Positions 6,872 through 7,350 of a stretch of DNA of 7,350 bases are shown piece by piece (the stretch's first letter is position 1; every line of letters begins with the position of its first letter). Below the pieces are notes generated by a model. The model saw only the letters and a program-made list of their open reading frames with translations. It was not told the DNA's origin and searched no databases. Both the position numbers and the translations under genes were made by a program. Origin of the DNA: Planctomycetia bacterium (GTDB lineage Bacteria > Planctomycetota > Planctomycetia > Pirellulales > UBA1268); the NCBI GenBank assembly GCA_009923125.1, contig RFUD01000110.1, positions 1-7,350 of the forward strand, read 5' to 3'.

Positions 6872-7350
6872 TCCCCGACGTGGTCAGTGCCTGGGCCGGG
6901 TCGCCGGTGGGCGGGGTCGTCGTCGTCGCGCTCGGATGGTGGCTCGGCCGCCTCCTCGCCCGTGCCGCGGACGCCTGGTACCGCGCGACCGAGGACCTCC
7001 CCGTGACGCCCCGGTTTGCCGCGACGGTCTCGGCAGGGGCCGCCTGTCTCGCCGGCCTCCTCTGGTGGTGGGAGGTTCGTCTCGCCGGTGCCACCGCGGC
7101 GGGCAGCGGAGCCGCGGCCGTGGTCCGCTGTCTCGCGCACATGGCCCTGCTCTGGCTGCTCGCGGCGGCGACATGGATCGACTTTCGGCAGCGTGTCATC
7201 CCCGACTGGATCACCGTTCCCGGGGTGATCGTCGGGCTCGCCACCGCCTGGGCATGGCCGCAGAGCCTGCTGCCGATCACGGTCGAGGTGTCGAGGACCT
7301 ACTCGGTTCCCGTGGAGGAAGGCGATGTGCTTGCGTGGTACGGCGGCCTG
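6868..7350 (+). CDS. Type IV prepilin peptidase (A24 family), N-terminal part; continues past window
   Basis: The frame is open from ATG 6868 to the window edge (161 residues, no stop). Prepilin peptidases are inner-membrane aspartyl proteases that cut leader peptides from type IV pilins or type II secretion pseudopilins. The key evidence is TWIDFRQRVIPDWIT (102-116), the family's first active-site motif with catalytic D105 and the IPD-x-x-T that follows. It sits at the end of a hydrophobic stretch (92-104) and is followed by another (117-130). Earlier hydrophobic segments lie at about 14-31 and 53-68. GWWLGRLLARAADAWYR (23-39) recalls the usual GSFLNVVIYR segment, but the four-cysteine zinc motif common in this region is absent. 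The second catalytic motif (GxGD) should lie beyond the window. The start overlaps the aroK stop (ATGA) and has GGAGG nine bases upstream. The family call is good; the substrate is unknown. Confidence 0.82.
   Translation, partial: MIPDVVSAWAGSPVGGVVVVALGWWLGRLLARAADAWYRATEDLPVTPRFAATVSAGAACLAGLLWWWEVRLAGATAAGSGAAAVVRCLAHMALLWLLAAATWIDFRQRVIPDWITVPGVIVGLATAWAWPQSLLPITVEVSRTYSVPVEEGDVLAWYGGL

Noticed and set aside
7315..7350. EEGDVLAWYGGL (150-161) as the second active-site GxGD motif of the prepilin peptidase
   Set aside because: The first Gly is missing, the segment is not preceded by the usual membrane context, and it lies only 48 residues after D105, whereas about 60 is usual. The true motif is more likely beyond the window.

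Overview
This is a GC-rich window with G or C at most third codon positions. It is packed with seven genes, all on the + strand, and has no gap longer than about 50 bp. The order is pnp (3' part only), a soluble sensor histidine kinase, an NtrC-type sigma-54 response regulator, mutL, a fused aroD-aroE gene, aroK, and the 5' part of a type IV prepilin peptidase gene that runs off the right edge. I found no rRNA, tRNA, CRISPR array, insertion sequence, origin or convincing terminator.

The best guess for the source is a planctomycete or another PVC-group bacterium. The reasons are the 3-dehydroquinate dehydratase/shikimate dehydrogenase fusion (known from Chlamydiae and Planctomycetes, and also plants), the high GC, and the patchy Shine-Dalgarno signals: clear for some genes, absent for others. 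This is an inference from gene content; no marker in the window proves it.

Layout: 1-705 is the end of polynucleotide phosphorylase (second RNase PH core, KH, S1). A 48-bp gap leads to the two-component pair at 754-1509 and 1557-2987. MutL (3014-4762) follows after 26 bp, or overlaps the regulator's stop codon if a GTG 30 bp upstream is used. It is the endonuclease-bearing kind of MutL found in bacteria without MutH. Then come the shikimate pathway genes aroDE (4802-6295) and aroK (6317-6871), supplying steps 3, 4 and 5 of chorismate synthesis. The prepilin peptidase start overlaps the aroK stop by four bases (ATGA).

The short same-strand spacing suggests one or a few transcripts, but the functions are mixed: RNA turnover, signalling, mismatch repair, aromatic synthesis and pilin or pseudopilin processing. 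The kinase and regulator are very likely partners. The signal and the targets cannot be read from the window.

Most of the window is ordinary housekeeping sequence. I do not see a new biological system. The points most worth checking are the regulator's altered sigma-54 contact loop (GAFTDA instead of GAFTGA) together with its altered receiver acidic pocket, the AroDE fusion, and the divergent N-terminus of the prepilin peptidase.
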